Positions 16,603-25,646 are shown, counted from the stretch's first letter. The stretch is DNA of 64,000 nucleotides from Elusimicrobia bacterium HGW-Elusimicrobia-1 (GCA_002841695.1 PHAN01000001.1:62001-126000), one strand, 5' to 3'. Notes: generated by a model from the letters alone, not told the origin. Made by a program: numbers and translations.

Positions 16603-17810
16603 CGAGATTATCGACGCGCTCCGCCGTTGCCTGCGCGGCGTTTATATTAACGGGCGTTTCCGCTTTCGCGTCGACGATTTCCCGCTTTCCCGGCATGGCC
16701 TCCGCCGGAGTGTCCGAACCCGACGGCCCGTCGGCCGCGCTGCTTAACCCCGCCTCTCTGGCGGTAACCGAAGAAAGCGAGTTTTCCGTCGGTTTGGCGA
16801 ACGGCCGCTCGAAGGGCATCGACTTAGGCGCTTCTTACACCGGGATATTCAGAAAGTTTGCTCCCGCCTCGGCGTTTCTATCAAAAAATCTCTCGACCGG
16901 CGAGTTTGATTTTTCCGCGGCTTTCGGACGCAAGGAAACACTGAACTTTTTGCCGGGTTTTTCATGGGGCGCGCGCGCGGGCGTTTCGGCCGCAGATGAC
17001 GGCGCCATAGCCGGCGGACTGACCGCCGGAGCCCATTTTCCCGTCGATGCGTGGCGTTTCGGCGCGGCCCTGGCGTCCGGCGGCGGCAGGCCCTCCGCCC
17101 GTTTGGGCGGCTCGACATATCTGCTGGACGAATATCTGCTTGCCGCCGACATAGACACGGATTCCAAAATCTATCTGGGATTTGAAACCGGAGTTTACGG
17201 CAATCTCGGCCGCGCTCGCGCGGGATTCAATACCCGCGACGAAGCCGTCTCCGTCGGACTGGGAGCGTATCTCTGGCCTTACGCCGTCGACGTATATTAC
17301 TCCGTGCCTCTGAATATTGCAACATCGGGGCGGTTTGGATTTTCCTTTGTGTACCGATTCGGCGGATACAATTTTTCACAGGTGCTTCTGGAGCGCAATA
17401 CCGAAAAAACCATGTATCTTGAAAAACGCATAAGGGACGCCAAGTCCGAGCTCTCGACGCTCAACAAGAAGCTAGTTGAGACGGAAGACGCCTACCGGAA
17501 AGCGCGCGATTTCGTGGACATTCTTGACTCAGAGGCGTCGGAGTTGATTAAGCAGAAATTAAAGATGATGAAGGGCGGTGTCGACGAGAAACCTGCGGCG
17601 GCGCCCGCGCCTCAGCGTCAGGCGGTCGCCGCTCCCAAGCGCACGTGGCCGGTTCGCCATCGCGCGCAGGCCGGAGATTCATTAAGGTCGCTGGCTCAGC
17701 AATATTACGGAGATTCCAACAAGTGGCAGAAGATATACGACGCAAATCGCAATAAAATCGAGCGGGGTTTGCCGAAAATCGGAGAAGATATAATAATCAC
17801 CGCGCCGTAA
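16599..17810 (+). CDS. PorV-like outer-membrane barrel with coiled coil and C-terminal LysM
   Basis: The protein has 403 residues. A signal peptide (about 1-25) is followed by the pattern GPSAALLNPASLA (NPA at 50-52) typical of the PorV/PorQ/UPF0164 outer-membrane family and an alternating beta-strand region to about 265. A charged coiled coil follows (about 270-325), then a Pro/Ala linker and a LysM module (about 350-403, HRAQAGDSLRSLAQQYYGD ... GEDIIITAP). The layout suggests a barrel in the outer membrane tied to peptidoglycan. It is translationally coupled to the exported protein before it. Its function is unknown. Confidence 0.65.
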   Translation: MTRLSTRSAVACAAFILTGVSAFASTISRFPGMASAGVSEPDGPSAALLNPASLAVTEESEFSVGLANGRSKGIDLGASYTGIFRKFAPASAFLSKNLSTGEFDFSAAFGRKETLNFLPGFSWGARAGVSAADDGAIAGGLTAGAHFPVDAWRFGAALASGGGRPSARLGGSTYLLDEYLLAADIDTDSKIYLGFETGVYGNLGRARAGFNTRDEAVSVGLGAYLWPYAVDVYYSVPLNIATSGRFGFSFVYRFGGYNFSQVLLERNTEKTMYLEKRIRDAKSELSTLNKKLVETEDAYRKARDFVDILDSEASELIKQKLKMMKGGVDEKPAAAPAPQRQAVAAPKRTWPVRHRAQAGDSLRSLAQQYYGDSNKWQKIYDANRNKIERGLPKIGEDIIITAP

Positions 17811-17820
17811 CGCCGCCGTA

Positions 17821-18080
17821 TGTCATTGTGAGGGCAAGGGCGCGGCGATCTGACACGAAGAGTCATTCTGGGTCCTTCGGCGGCGTCATTCTGAGCGTAG
17901 CGAAGAATCTTATAATGCCTCAGGATAAACTCCGCGAAGAATCTCATTGAGATCCTTCGGGCGTTGCCCTCAGGATGACTGCTTTGCGGTCAGATTGCTT
18001 CCCCCGCTTGCGCGGGGGCGGGCTCGTCGTTGTAGGTAGGGGTGAAAAATCTTTCGCCCCTACAAAATCCTCGCAATGAC
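17821..18080. repeat. Composite nested palindromic repeat (three families)
   Basis: The outer arms belong to the cattgcgagg family (TGTCATTGTGAGG at 17821; CCTCGCAATGAC ending at 18080). Inside are a gtcattctgag-family copy (about 17885-17980), a GC-rich hairpin (18001-18018, CCCCCGCTTGCGCGGGGG) and a ggggtgaaaaatctttcgcccct unit (about 18033-18063). Further half-copies (GTAATGAC, GCAATGAC) run to 18135. The stretch 17811-18153 (343 bases) contains no gene. Confidence 0.75.
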
Positions 18081-18153
18081 AAATGGGGAAAAGCGGCCTT
18101 GTAATGACAGGCGGGAAATCCCGCTCTTAGCAATGACGCAGGATGCAAATAAA

Positions 18154-19353
18154 ATGCTCAAAGACGAACTGGAAAAATTAAAGAAGGAATGGGCGCCGAA
18201 GATAATGACCGGCTCCGGCGGCGAAGCCGCCTCCGAACTTTTTTTAAGACGAGCGGACATCGTCGGAGCCGCCGCCGACGACGAAATATCAAAACTTCAG
18301 AAACAGAACGCTTCTTATCGCGACGAAAATGAAATCATAAGAGGGCTTATAGGCCTTTCCGACGTCGAGACCAAGGCCAAAATACTTGCTCTGGTCGAGG
18401 AAACGCGTTTTCTGCGCGAACATATCATAGAACTCAAAAAAGCCGCCGACAAACTTTCCGCGGATTTGGAGATCTCGCGCATCGAGGTTGAAACCGTAAA
18501 ACGCGACGCGTCAGTCATTGAGGAAGTTCACAGAAAAGAACTCGACCGCCTCCGTGAGGTCATATCCGGCACGGAAAAAAAACTTTCCGTCATAGACGCC
18601 GGCTGGAAGAAAAAATACGACTCCGCCGCTTCGGAACTCGGCGGACAGCGCGCCGCGTATCACCGTCGGCTGGAAAGCTCTTCCTCCGATTTGTGGAGTT
18701 TTTCGCAGGTTGTGCTCGACGGGTGGGTAAGACACGTCCGCGACAATCTGGGCGCGGTTTTCGGCGCCACGGATTATCTGTCGGGATGTCTCGATCAAAA
18801 AATAACGTCCGTCAGAAAACTTAAAAAAGACATAGAGCCGGATCTTAAACTCATCAAGGAGAAAACAACCGCTACCGTTGACACTTTCAATAAAATGGCG
18901 GAATTTTTTCTGGTAAAGCCCGAACTCAAAAAATGCGACGTCAACGCGATTTTTCGCAAGTTGAAGGAAAAATACTCGCGGATTTTCGGGCTTACGGTCA
19001 AATGGCCGGAAGAAAAAGAATATCCGCCCGTTGTCTGCGACGAGGAACTTCTCGCCGCCGCGGTGGGAGAGTTGGTGGACAATTCCGCGGACGCTCTCGG
19101 CGGGGAAGAAGCCCGCTCCGGCTCCATAGACGTCAGCATTGTTTGCGACGACATTTCGTTTGCTGTCGAGGTCTCCGATTCGGGCGCCGGCGTTCCTCCT
19201 GAAAACGAGGAAAAATTGTTCACGCCTTTTTTTACGACAAAAACCGGCAGAGACGGCTTGGGACTGGTTCGCGCGAAACGAAACATACTTTTCCACGGCG
19301 GCGAAATACACTATTCCGCCGGCAAATTCAGATTCAAAATAAGCCATGAGTGA
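18154..19353 (+). CDS. Soluble coiled-coil sensor histidine kinase
   Basis: The protein has 399 residues and no membrane segment. Residues about 1-175 are mostly coiled coil. A divergent dimerisation/phosphoacceptor helix holds H194 in VRHVRDNLG. The ATPase domain is complete: N box ELVDNSADALGG (N310), G1 box DSGAGV (342-347), F box LFTPFFTTK (355-363) and GLGL (368-371). It probably phosphorylates the receiver of the next gene, which it overlaps by eight bases. The frame is open from 18076 through repeat sequence. I start at the ATG at 18154, with AGGA ten bases upstream; 18133 is possible. The input signal is unknown. Confidence 0.78.
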   Translation: MLKDELEKLKKEWAPKIMTGSGGEAASELFLRRADIVGAAADDEISKLQKQNASYRDENEIIRGLIGLSDVETKAKILALVEETRFLREHIIELKKAADKLSADLEISRIEVETVKRDASVIEEVHRKELDRLREVISGTEKKLSVIDAGWKKKYDSAASELGGQRAAYHRRLESSSSDLWSFSQVVLDGWVRHVRDNLGAVFGATDYLSGCLDQKITSVRKLKKDIEPDLKLIKEKTTATVDTFNKMAEFFLVKPELKKCDVNAIFRKLKEKYSRIFGLTVKWPEEKEYPPVVCDEELLAAAVGELVDNSADALGGEEARSGSIDVSIVCDDISFAVEVSDSGAGVPPENEEKLFTPFFTTKTGRDGLGLVRAKRNILFHGGEIHYSAGKFRFKISHE

Positions 19354-20503
19354 AAAAATACTTGTAGCCGTAGCCGATCCGTCGTCCCGATCCGCCCTTA
19401 TGTCGGCGCTCAAAAATTCCGGATACGGTGTATACGACATAGGCGAAATCGTCTCGGCGGCCGACGCCTTCTCCAAAGTTAATCCGTCGCTGATAGTGGC
19501 CGACACGGAGTTCACGGACTGGTTTCTCTCGCAGTTTCGTCAGGCGGCGTCCAGGGACTTGCCGGTAATCTGTTATCTCAAAGAGCACAACGCGCGGCTG
19601 GCTTACGACTATCTAAAAAAGGGAGCGTATGACTGCATCACCGATCCGCTGAGACCCATAGAGATAGTCGATATCGTCAACAAATCTCTGAGCAAGGATG
19701 TGCTGTCCTTCGATAAGTCCGCCAACCAGAACATATTCGATTATGTGGCCGCTCTGCCGCTTATCAAAAAAATATATCTGGCCGCCGGTTCGGCCGCGTT
19801 TATCGGCATTTTCGGGCTTTTGGTTTATCTGGCCGCCAGCCCATCGGTCGGAAAAGAGATAGAAGTGTCCCACCGAAACGTAACGGGCGTGATAGTAGGC
19901 GCCAAATCGGTTTATGTGAGCGATTGGTTCACCCAATCGGTGTATCGTTACGCCCGCGCCCGCGGCGAATTGCTGGACGTGTACTATTTTTCGGATTTCG
20001 GACCTTTGGGACTGGCCACCGACGGCGCGTCGATTTATTCCGTCGGCACGGATTCCATGATCCGCCGCCACGTGGTCAACGACGCCGCAAAGCGTCTTGA
20101 GACGGCAGAAGAGTACACCGCGCCCGGACTTGTGTCGGGCGGAGGCATTTTCGCCGAGAAAGATTTCATCTGGGCGGGCGACACTCAAATGAAAAAGTTG
20201 TTCCTTTACGAAATAATCCGTGCCGTCCCGCCTTCGCCGGGCGCATTAAGAAAAATAGGGGAATATTCCACCGGCGCCATATCGCCCGTCGCCGTCTGTA
20301 AAAAAGGCGACAAAATATTTCTGGCCGACGGCGTCACCGGTTCCGTTTTTTCGGGGAAAATAATAGACGACAGGTTCATCCCGCAGAAGGAAAACACGGC
20401 GCCGCCGGGTTTTCGCGTAGTTGCCTGCGCCATAGAAGAATCCGGATTTCTGGCGGTATTCGCCGGAGACAAAACCATTCTTAAAAGGACAAAGTTCAAA
20501 TAA
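19346..20503 (+). CDS. Receiver domain - transmembrane helix - beta-propeller-like protein
   Basis: The protein has 385 residues. Residues 1-115 resemble a response-regulator receiver: ILVAVADPSSR, a possible phosphoacceptor D53 in LIVADTEF, and a C-terminal GAYDCITDPL where the conserved KP reads DP, so the site may be degenerate. A single membrane helix lies at about 143-164 (IYLAAGSAAFIGIFGLLVYLAA). The remainder (170-385) has repeated strand motifs (VYVSDWFTQSVYRY, IYSVGTDSMIRR, KIFLADGVTGSVFSG) like a beta-propeller and would lie outside the cytoplasm. It is coupled to the kinase gene upstream. I know of no named family with this order. Confidence 0.65.
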   Translation: MSEKILVAVADPSSRSALMSALKNSGYGVYDIGEIVSAADAFSKVNPSLIVADTEFTDWFLSQFRQAASRDLPVICYLKEHNARLAYDYLKKGAYDCITDPLRPIEIVDIVNKSLSKDVLSFDKSANQNIFDYVAALPLIKKIYLAAGSAAFIGIFGLLVYLAASPSVGKEIEVSHRNVTGVIVGAKSVYVSDWFTQSVYRYARARGELLDVYYFSDFGPLGLATDGASIYSVGTDSMIRRHVVNDAAKRLETAEEYTAPGLVSGGGIFAEKDFIWAGDTQMKKLFLYEIIRAVPPSPGALRKIGEYSTGAISPVAVCKKGDKIFLADGVTGSVFSGKIIDDRFIPQKENTAPPGFRVVACAIEESGFLAVFAGDKTILKRTKFK

Positions 20504-20549
20504 ATCGAGTTGATTTAAAAAACTATCTTTTTCCCCGTATGCCTGCCCT

Positions 20550-20641
20550 CGAACGTTTTTATCGGGGGTCATTCCCGAATGTTGTTATCGGGAATCCATA
20601 CTACGACGGAAACTCTGGATTCCCGCTTTCGCGGGAATGAC
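20550..20641. repeat. gtcattcccg-family repeat pair
   Basis: CGAACGTTTTTATCGGGGGTC, an ATTCCCGAATG...CGGGAATCC copy, then a 27-bp unit at 20615-20641 (CTGGATTCCCGC ... GCGGGAATGAC). The 27-bp unit is identical to the terminal repeats of the GIY-YIG element at 48987-49382. It separates the two-component genes from the next gene. Confidence 0.8.
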
Positions 20642-20671
20642 GTGATAAGGGTTTTTCAATTGAGTCAAATT

Positions 20672-21754
20672 ATGAAGTTCAACATATACGTTCTCTATCC
20701 GTTCGATTCGGGGCTGGAGCTTGATTTCAAAGGCCGCGCCGCCGACGAATTCTTTAAGTCGATGTCGTCGAAAAAAACGTCGGTCAATGTCGTGTCGCAC
20801 GAAGCCGCGTCGCGTTTTGCCCCGTCGGTGGAGTCCACCACAGCGGTGTATAAATTCGGCGTCGGCGTCACACAGCTGAAACTTTCCGTTGAATGCGAAA
20901 TGAAAGACCTCGCCGATCTTTCATTCGCCGTGGAGAACGTCAGGATAGGCAAAACCCGCCTCGAAGATTACGCCCGCTCCGTGGCCGAAGGCGTTATGCA
21001 CAGGGCGCGGAAATTGGCGGTTTACCGCTACGAGATGCGGCTGCCGGACGTGGAGATATTTCCCATTTTCACCGCGGAGGAACCGCTGTCCGACGACGCC
21101 GCGCGTTTCATAGAGCGCAATAACAGGGTGATATTCGGTATACTTTCCGGCGAGCGCGAGTATGACCGGCTTTCCGCTTACGTGCTCGAACAGGAAAAAC
21201 TCGTCAACTACGGCTATTATGAAAACGAAATAATACTCATCAAAAGATTCGGAGCTTTCGTGGCTTCGTCCGACGCGTCCGCGGTGGCCGAAATGATAAA
21301 ACTGGCGCTGGCGCAGTACTGGTCGCTTAAATCCTATAATTTCATAATGGACAAGGAACTCGATACCGCGCAAATGCTGCTGGGCTCGATGCCCCCGTAC
21401 TACAAGTTCTGGCGCATGCCATCCGCGTATCACAGATTCTCGGCGGAGGCCATAGATTTCGACAGAGATAAAATTTCCATCGTCGATTCTCTCTATAACG
21501 TGATGATAAACATTCCGCGCGTGGAGGCCGACTGGCATCTCGGCACGATTCACAAGAACGTAAACAAAGTGTTCGATATAAACGGGCTTTACGAGACGGT
21601 GGGCACAAAGATAGAACGCATCGAAGAATCTTATAACGCCGCCCGCGATTATCTGTCCACTAATTTTTTTATTCTTCTGGATATAATATTCTTTCTGTCG
21701 CTGGCCTGGTCGGTTTTTGACACGATACTGCTCTTTACGATAGCTAAAAAATAA
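20672..21754 (+). CDS. Unknown protein with C-terminal membrane segment (possible RMD1/DUF155-like)
   Basis: The protein has 360 residues starting MKFNIYVLYPFD; an open frame runs upstream through repeat sequence, but the ATG at 20672 is the first after the repeat. The body is mixed alpha/beta with an acidic patch (ERNNRVIFGILSGEREYDRL). A long helical tail (GTKIERIEESYNAARDYL) leads to a hydrophobic segment at about 325-355 ending near the C-terminus. This body-plus-tail-anchor plan recalls RMD1/DUF155 proteins, but the match is weak. It may belong with the kinase and receiver-propeller genes upstream, or with none of its neighbours. Confidence 0.45.
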   Translation: MKFNIYVLYPFDSGLELDFKGRAADEFFKSMSSKKTSVNVVSHEAASRFAPSVESTTAVYKFGVGVTQLKLSVECEMKDLADLSFAVENVRIGKTRLEDYARSVAEGVMHRARKLAVYRYEMRLPDVEIFPIFTAEEPLSDDAARFIERNNRVIFGILSGEREYDRLSAYVLEQEKLVNYGYYENEIILIKRFGAFVASSDASAVAEMIKLALAQYWSLKSYNFIMDKELDTAQMLLGSMPPYYKFWRMPSAYHRFSAEAIDFDRDKISIVDSLYNVMINIPRVEADWHLGTIHKNVNKVFDINGLYETVGTKIERIEESYNAARDYLSTNFFILLDIIFFLSLAWSVFDTILLFTIAKK

Positions 21755-21790
21755 AAGGGAGCCCCAAAATAAAAGGGAGATCGTAACTCT

Positions 21791-22891
21791 GTGAACGCCA
21801 TTAAATACGTAATCAAGATAGGTTCAAATCTTATTGTCGACGAAAAAAGAAAGGTCGATACCGACGTTCTCGGCTGGCTGGCTTCTGAAATAGTGACACT
21901 GAAAAACGAAGGGGTCGCCTGCGTTCTGGTTACGTCCGGCGCCATAGGCGTGGGGCGCATAAAGAGCGGAATCGACTCGAAAACTTTGAGCATCAGGGAA
22001 AAACAGGCGCTTGCCGCCGTCGGACAGCCGGAGCTTATGGGCTATTACCGCGACGCCTTCGCGCGCGGCGGGCTGTCGGTCGCGCAGATACTCCTGACAA
22101 ACGAGGATTTCGTGTCGCGCGCCAGATTCATGAACATCCGCAACACCATTGTCACTCTTTTGGGATACGGCGTCACACCCGTCATAAACGAGAATGACAC
22201 CGTCGCCGTCGACGAAATAAAATTCGGCGATAACGACACACTGTCGGCGCACGTGGCTTCGGCTCTCGGAGCCGACACGCTGGTAATTCTGACCGATGTC
22301 GAAGGGCTCTACCGCGGCAAGTTTTCCGCCGAAAATCTCGTCGGCACCGTAACCCGCATAACCCCCGAAATAGAAAAACTCGCCGGCGCGAAATCCGGAT
22401 CGAAATACGGCACCGGCGGAATGGCCTCAAAAATCAAAGCCGCCAAAATCGCCGTGGATTCCGGAGTAAGAACCGTGCTGGCAAAGCCCTCGGCCGGACT
22501 ATTCGGCAAAATCAGGGCCGGCGCCGCCGCGGGCACCATATTTATGCCGTCGCGCAGAATGGATTCTAAAAAGTGCTGGCTGGCGTTCGGAGCCAAAATC
22601 AAGGGTTCGATTTTGATCGACAAAGGAGCCGCCGCCGCCGTGCGCTCCGGCAAGAGCTTACTTGCGTCGGGCGTGCGCGGCGCAGAAGGCGTATTCGGTT
22701 ACGGCGACGCCGTGAATGTTTGCGAAACGCCGTCGGGCGAAGCCGTCGCGCGCGGGCTCGTGAATTTTTCGTCGGCAGACCTCGCCAAAATAAAAGGAAA
22801 ACACTCCGGCGAAATACCCGCCATAATTCCGGGCGCGACCGCGCCCGAGGTTGTTCACCGCGACAACCTTGTTATAATCCAGGCGCGATAA
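21791..22891 (+). CDS. proB: Glutamate 5-kinase with PUA domain
   Basis: Phosphorylates glutamate in the first step of proline synthesis. The amino-acid kinase domain shows YVIKIGSNLIVDE, LVTSGAIGVG, INENDTVAVDEIKFGDNDTLSAHVA and KYGTGGMASKIKAA. A C-terminal PUA domain covers about residues 275-350. The length of 366 residues is standard. The start is a GTG with GGGAG upstream. proA is not in the window. Confidence 0.96.
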   Translation: MNAIKYVIKIGSNLIVDEKRKVDTDVLGWLASEIVTLKNEGVACVLVTSGAIGVGRIKSGIDSKTLSIREKQALAAVGQPELMGYYRDAFARGGLSVAQILLTNEDFVSRARFMNIRNTIVTLLGYGVTPVINENDTVAVDEIKFGDNDTLSAHVASALGADTLVILTDVEGLYRGKFSAENLVGTVTRITPEIEKLAGAKSGSKYGTGGMASKIKAAKIAVDSGVRTVLAKPSAGLFGKIRAGAAAGTIFMPSRRMDSKKCWLAFGAKIKGSILIDKGAAAAVRSGKSLLASGVRGAEGVFGYGDAVNVCETPSGEAVARGLVNFSSADLAKIKGKHSGEIPAIIPGATAPEVVHRDNLVIIQAR

Positions 22892-22913
22892 ATATGTCGA
22901 CAGATAATTTCAA

Positions 22914-23073
22914 AAATTCCCCTGTATCTCCTTCTTTATTCCCCCTTATCAAAGGGGGGCAGGGGGTTGTTATTCTTCCGCATCAAAGGCGCACAACCCC
23001 CTTTTATTCCCCCGTTATTAAGGGGGAAATTTTCACCTTTAACCCCTTTTGATAAAGGGGAACAAGGGGATTT
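22914..23073. repeat. aaatcccc-family palindromic repeat
   Basis: The ends are AAATTCCCC and its near-complement GGGGATTT. Internal stems are CCCCCTTATCAAAGGGGG, the paired AACCCCC/GGGGGTT arms, CCCCCGTTATTAAGGGGG and CCCCTTTTGATAAAGGGG. A second copy lies at 44906-45005. It fills the proB-ychF gap. Confidence 0.75.
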
Positions 23074-23091
23074 CTTAAAGTAAGTGTAATT

Positions 23092-24138
23092 ATGGAAATA
23101 GGCATAATCGGTTTGCCCAACGTCGGCAAATCCTCCCTGTTTAATCTTCTGACGAAGGCCGCCGCCCAGACGGGAAACTTTCCGTTTACCACCATAGAGC
23201 CCAACGTCGGCGTGGCGGCGGTTTCCGGCGACAATCGTCTCAAAAAGCTTGGGGAAATTTACAATCCCGAAAAACTTACCCCGGCATCGGTGCGTTTTGT
23301 CGACGTTGCGGGGTTGGTCAAAAACGCCCACAAGGGCGAAGGTCTGGGCAACACGTTTCTGTCGCACATAAGACCGCTGGACGCCGCCCTCGATGTCCTT
23401 CGCGCGTTTGTGTCCGACGATGTGGTCCCGTCGGGCGCGAACGGTCCGGAAGACGAGCGGATGATTGTCGATACCGAACTGCTGCTGGCCGACCTTGAAT
23501 ATGCCGTCCGCGCGCGGGAAAAACTCGCGGTCGCGTCAAGAAGCGGCGACAAATTCGCGGCCGAGGGCGCGGCGTTTCTGGGCGCAGTCGTCGCGCGGCT
23601 GCAAAAGGGCGAAGCCGTCGCCGGGCTGGTTCCGCCGCCGCTCGGCCCGTCGTCGCCGTTTCACCTGAAAGATTTTTTAACCGCGAAGCCGCGCTTTTTC
23701 GTTATCAATTCCACGGCGCCTTTTGATCCGGCCGAGCGCGCCGGCGCGGTAAGAATAGACGTTAAGCTTGAGACGGAAGCGCTGGAACTTCCGCCGGAGG
23801 AAAGAGCCGGTTTTCTTGCGGAATACGGAATATCGCGCCCCGCTTCCGAGAGTATAGTCGCCGCGGCCGCGCGGCTTCTGGATCTCATAATTTTCTATAC
23901 CGTCGTCGGTACCGAAGTACGGGCCCGTCACATAAAAAGGGGTTCCACGGCTCTGGACGCCGCCGCGGGCATACACACCGATATGTCCAAAGGATTCATA
24001 AAGGCCGAGGTATTGTCTTTTAACGACCTTCTCGTCGCCGGTTCCGAAAAAGACGCCCGCTCGCGCGGTCTTGTCCGGGGCGAAGGTCGTGATTATCCGG
24101 TGGCCGACGGCGACATCGTAAGGATACACTTTCGCTGA
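23092..24138 (+). CDS. ychF: Redox-regulated ribosome-binding ATPase YchF
   Basis: An Obg-family P-loop protein that binds ribosomes and in this subfamily prefers ATP. G1 GLPNVGKSSLFN opens the protein, FPFTTIEPN and DVAGLVKNAHKGEGLGNTFL are the switch regions, and the C-terminal TGS domain includes the GSTALDAAAGIHTDMSKGFIKAEV stretch in two parts. The length of 348 residues is slightly below the usual 363. No strong ribosome site is visible; the repeat ends 18 bases upstream of the start. Confidence 0.95.
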   Translation: MEIGIIGLPNVGKSSLFNLLTKAAAQTGNFPFTTIEPNVGVAAVSGDNRLKKLGEIYNPEKLTPASVRFVDVAGLVKNAHKGEGLGNTFLSHIRPLDAALDVLRAFVSDDVVPSGANGPEDERMIVDTELLLADLEYAVRAREKLAVASRSGDKFAAEGAAFLGAVVARLQKGEAVAGLVPPPLGPSSPFHLKDFLTAKPRFFVINSTAPFDPAERAGAVRIDVKLETEALELPPEERAGFLAEYGISRPASESIVAAAARLLDLIIFYTVVGTEVRARHIKRGSTALDAAAGIHTDMSKGFIKAEVLSFNDLLVAGSEKDARSRGLVRGEGRDYPVADGDIVRIHFR

Positions 24139-24185
24139 CGGTCCCCCGGCAGCGTGCGTTTTTAGTTTCCCGCGGCGATTTTTTG

Positions 24186-24191
24186 TATAAT
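24186..24191 (+). promoter_or_regulatory. Possible -10 element upstream of glmU
   Basis: A perfect TATAAT 28 bases before the glmU start codon. The -35 region (around 24163, TAGTTT) is poor, so this is a weak call. Confidence 0.35.
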
Positions 24192-24219
24192 CTGGCTTTA
24201 TTTACACGCAAACACGAAA

Positions 24220-25626
24220 ATGAGTTCAAAACGCGCGTCGTTATCGTCGGGCACGGATATCGTGATACTGGCCGCGGGCCTCGGCGCCAGAATGAAGTCG
24301 TCGACGCCCAAGGCGCTTCAGAGGATTTGCGAAAGGCCGATACTCCGCTGGATTTTAGAAGCGGCATTTTCCGTGCGCGCGTCGCGGGTCGTGGTAGTGT
24401 GCGGTCACGGAGCGGCGGAAGTTGCGGCCGCCGCGAAATCGTGGTACCCCAAAGATTTCGCCGCGGGCCGCCTTGTATTCGCAACGCAAAAAAAACAACT
24501 CGGTTCCGGAGACGCGCTCAAAGCCGCGCTGCCGAAGTTATCACTTAAAAGAACCGTGCTGGTTCTCCCGGGAGACGCTCCGCTTGTGCGGCGTTCGACC
24601 ATAGCGTCGCTGATGAAAATATTTTCCCGTTCCGACGCGGCAGCTTCCGTGCTTACGGCGGAACTTCCCGAACCTTTCGGATACGGAAGGATATTGCGTT
24701 CTGGGTCGGGAGAGTTCACGGGGATTGTGGAGCATAAGGACGCCTCCGACGGGCAGAAAGCCGTCGCCGAAATAAACACGGGAGTTTACTGTTTCGCGCC
24801 GGGGCATCTTAAAGCGTCGATATCGGACGTGAGGCCGGACAACGCCAAAAAAGAGTATTATCTGACCGACGTGGTGGGCATTTTGCGCCGCAGGGGCTTG
24901 AAAGTGACGGCCGAAAAACTGGCCGACCCGTCGGAAGCGTTGGGCATAAACACCCGCGCGGAACTGGCCGCCGCCGAGAAAAATTTGCGCTCGGCCATAA
25001 ACGGGGCGCATATGGCCTCGGGGGTGACATTTCTTAATCCCGAAAATACCTGCGTCGGGCCCGACGTGCGAATAGGCCGCGATACCACGATACAGCCGGG
25101 AGTTTTTCTTAAAGGCCGGACAGTAGTGGGTTCCGGCTGCGTGATAGGGCAGGGTTCCTACATCAAGGACAGCTCTATCGGAGACGCCTGCAGTATCAGG
25201 TCGTCGTACATATACGAGTCGAAAATAGCGTCGGACGTGCTTATAGGTCCGTTCGCCCACATTCGTCCCGGCACCGTCATCAAAAGTAAATCCCGCGTAG
25301 GGAATTTTACCGAGATAAAAAATTCCTTCGTCGGCGACGCGACAAAACTCTCGCACCTGGCTTACGTGGGCGATACGTATCTTGAAGGCGACATAAACGT
25401 GGGCGCGGGAGCCATCACCTGCAACTACGACGGCGTAAATAAACACCGCACACGCATAGGCAGAGGCAGTTTCATAGGTTCAAACGTCAATCTGGTGGCG
25501 CCCGTGCGAATCGGCCGCAGGTCTCTGATAGGCGCCGGCTCCACAATAACCTCGGACGTGCCCGACGACACGCTGGCCATCGAGCGCGGCCGGCAATTTC
25601 ACAAACCGCGCAAAAAACGCCGGTAA
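24220..25626 (+). CDS. glmU: Bifunctional GlmU: N-acetylglucosamine-1-P uridyltransferase / glucosamine-1-P acetyltransferase
   Basis: Makes UDP-GlcNAc for peptidoglycan and lipopolysaccharide. The N-terminal nucleotidyltransferase shows LAAGLGARMKS, VLPGDAPLV and FGYGRI. The C-terminal left-handed beta-helix acetyltransferase shows NFTEIKNS, LSHLAYVGD, GAGAITCNYDG and FIGSNVNLVAPV. The length of 468 residues matches the family. The LAAGxGTRM motif has Ala in place of Thr. It heads the widespread glmU-prs-rplY-pth order. Confidence 0.96.
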   Translation: MSSKRASLSSGTDIVILAAGLGARMKSSTPKALQRICERPILRWILEAAFSVRASRVVVVCGHGAAEVAAAAKSWYPKDFAAGRLVFATQKKQLGSGDALKAALPKLSLKRTVLVLPGDAPLVRRSTIASLMKIFSRSDAAASVLTAELPEPFGYGRILRSGSGEFTGIVEHKDASDGQKAVAEINTGVYCFAPGHLKASISDVRPDNAKKEYYLTDVVGILRRRGLKVTAEKLADPSEALGINTRAELAAAEKNLRSAINGAHMASGVTFLNPENTCVGPDVRIGRDTTIQPGVFLKGRTVVGSGCVIGQGSYIKDSSIGDACSIRSSYIYESKIASDVLIGPFAHIRPGTVIKSKSRVGNFTEIKNSFVGDATKLSHLAYVGDTYLEGDINVGAGAITCNYDGVNKHRTRIGRGSFIGSNVNLVAPVRIGRRSLIGAGSTITSDVPDDTLAIERGRQFHKPRKKRR

Positions 25627-25646
25627 TAATCAATTCGTTTTTACAA

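Noticed and set aside
18076-18153. Upstream extension of the histidine kinase frame
   Set aside because: The extra codons are made of palindromic repeat sequence; a start at 18154 is more likely.
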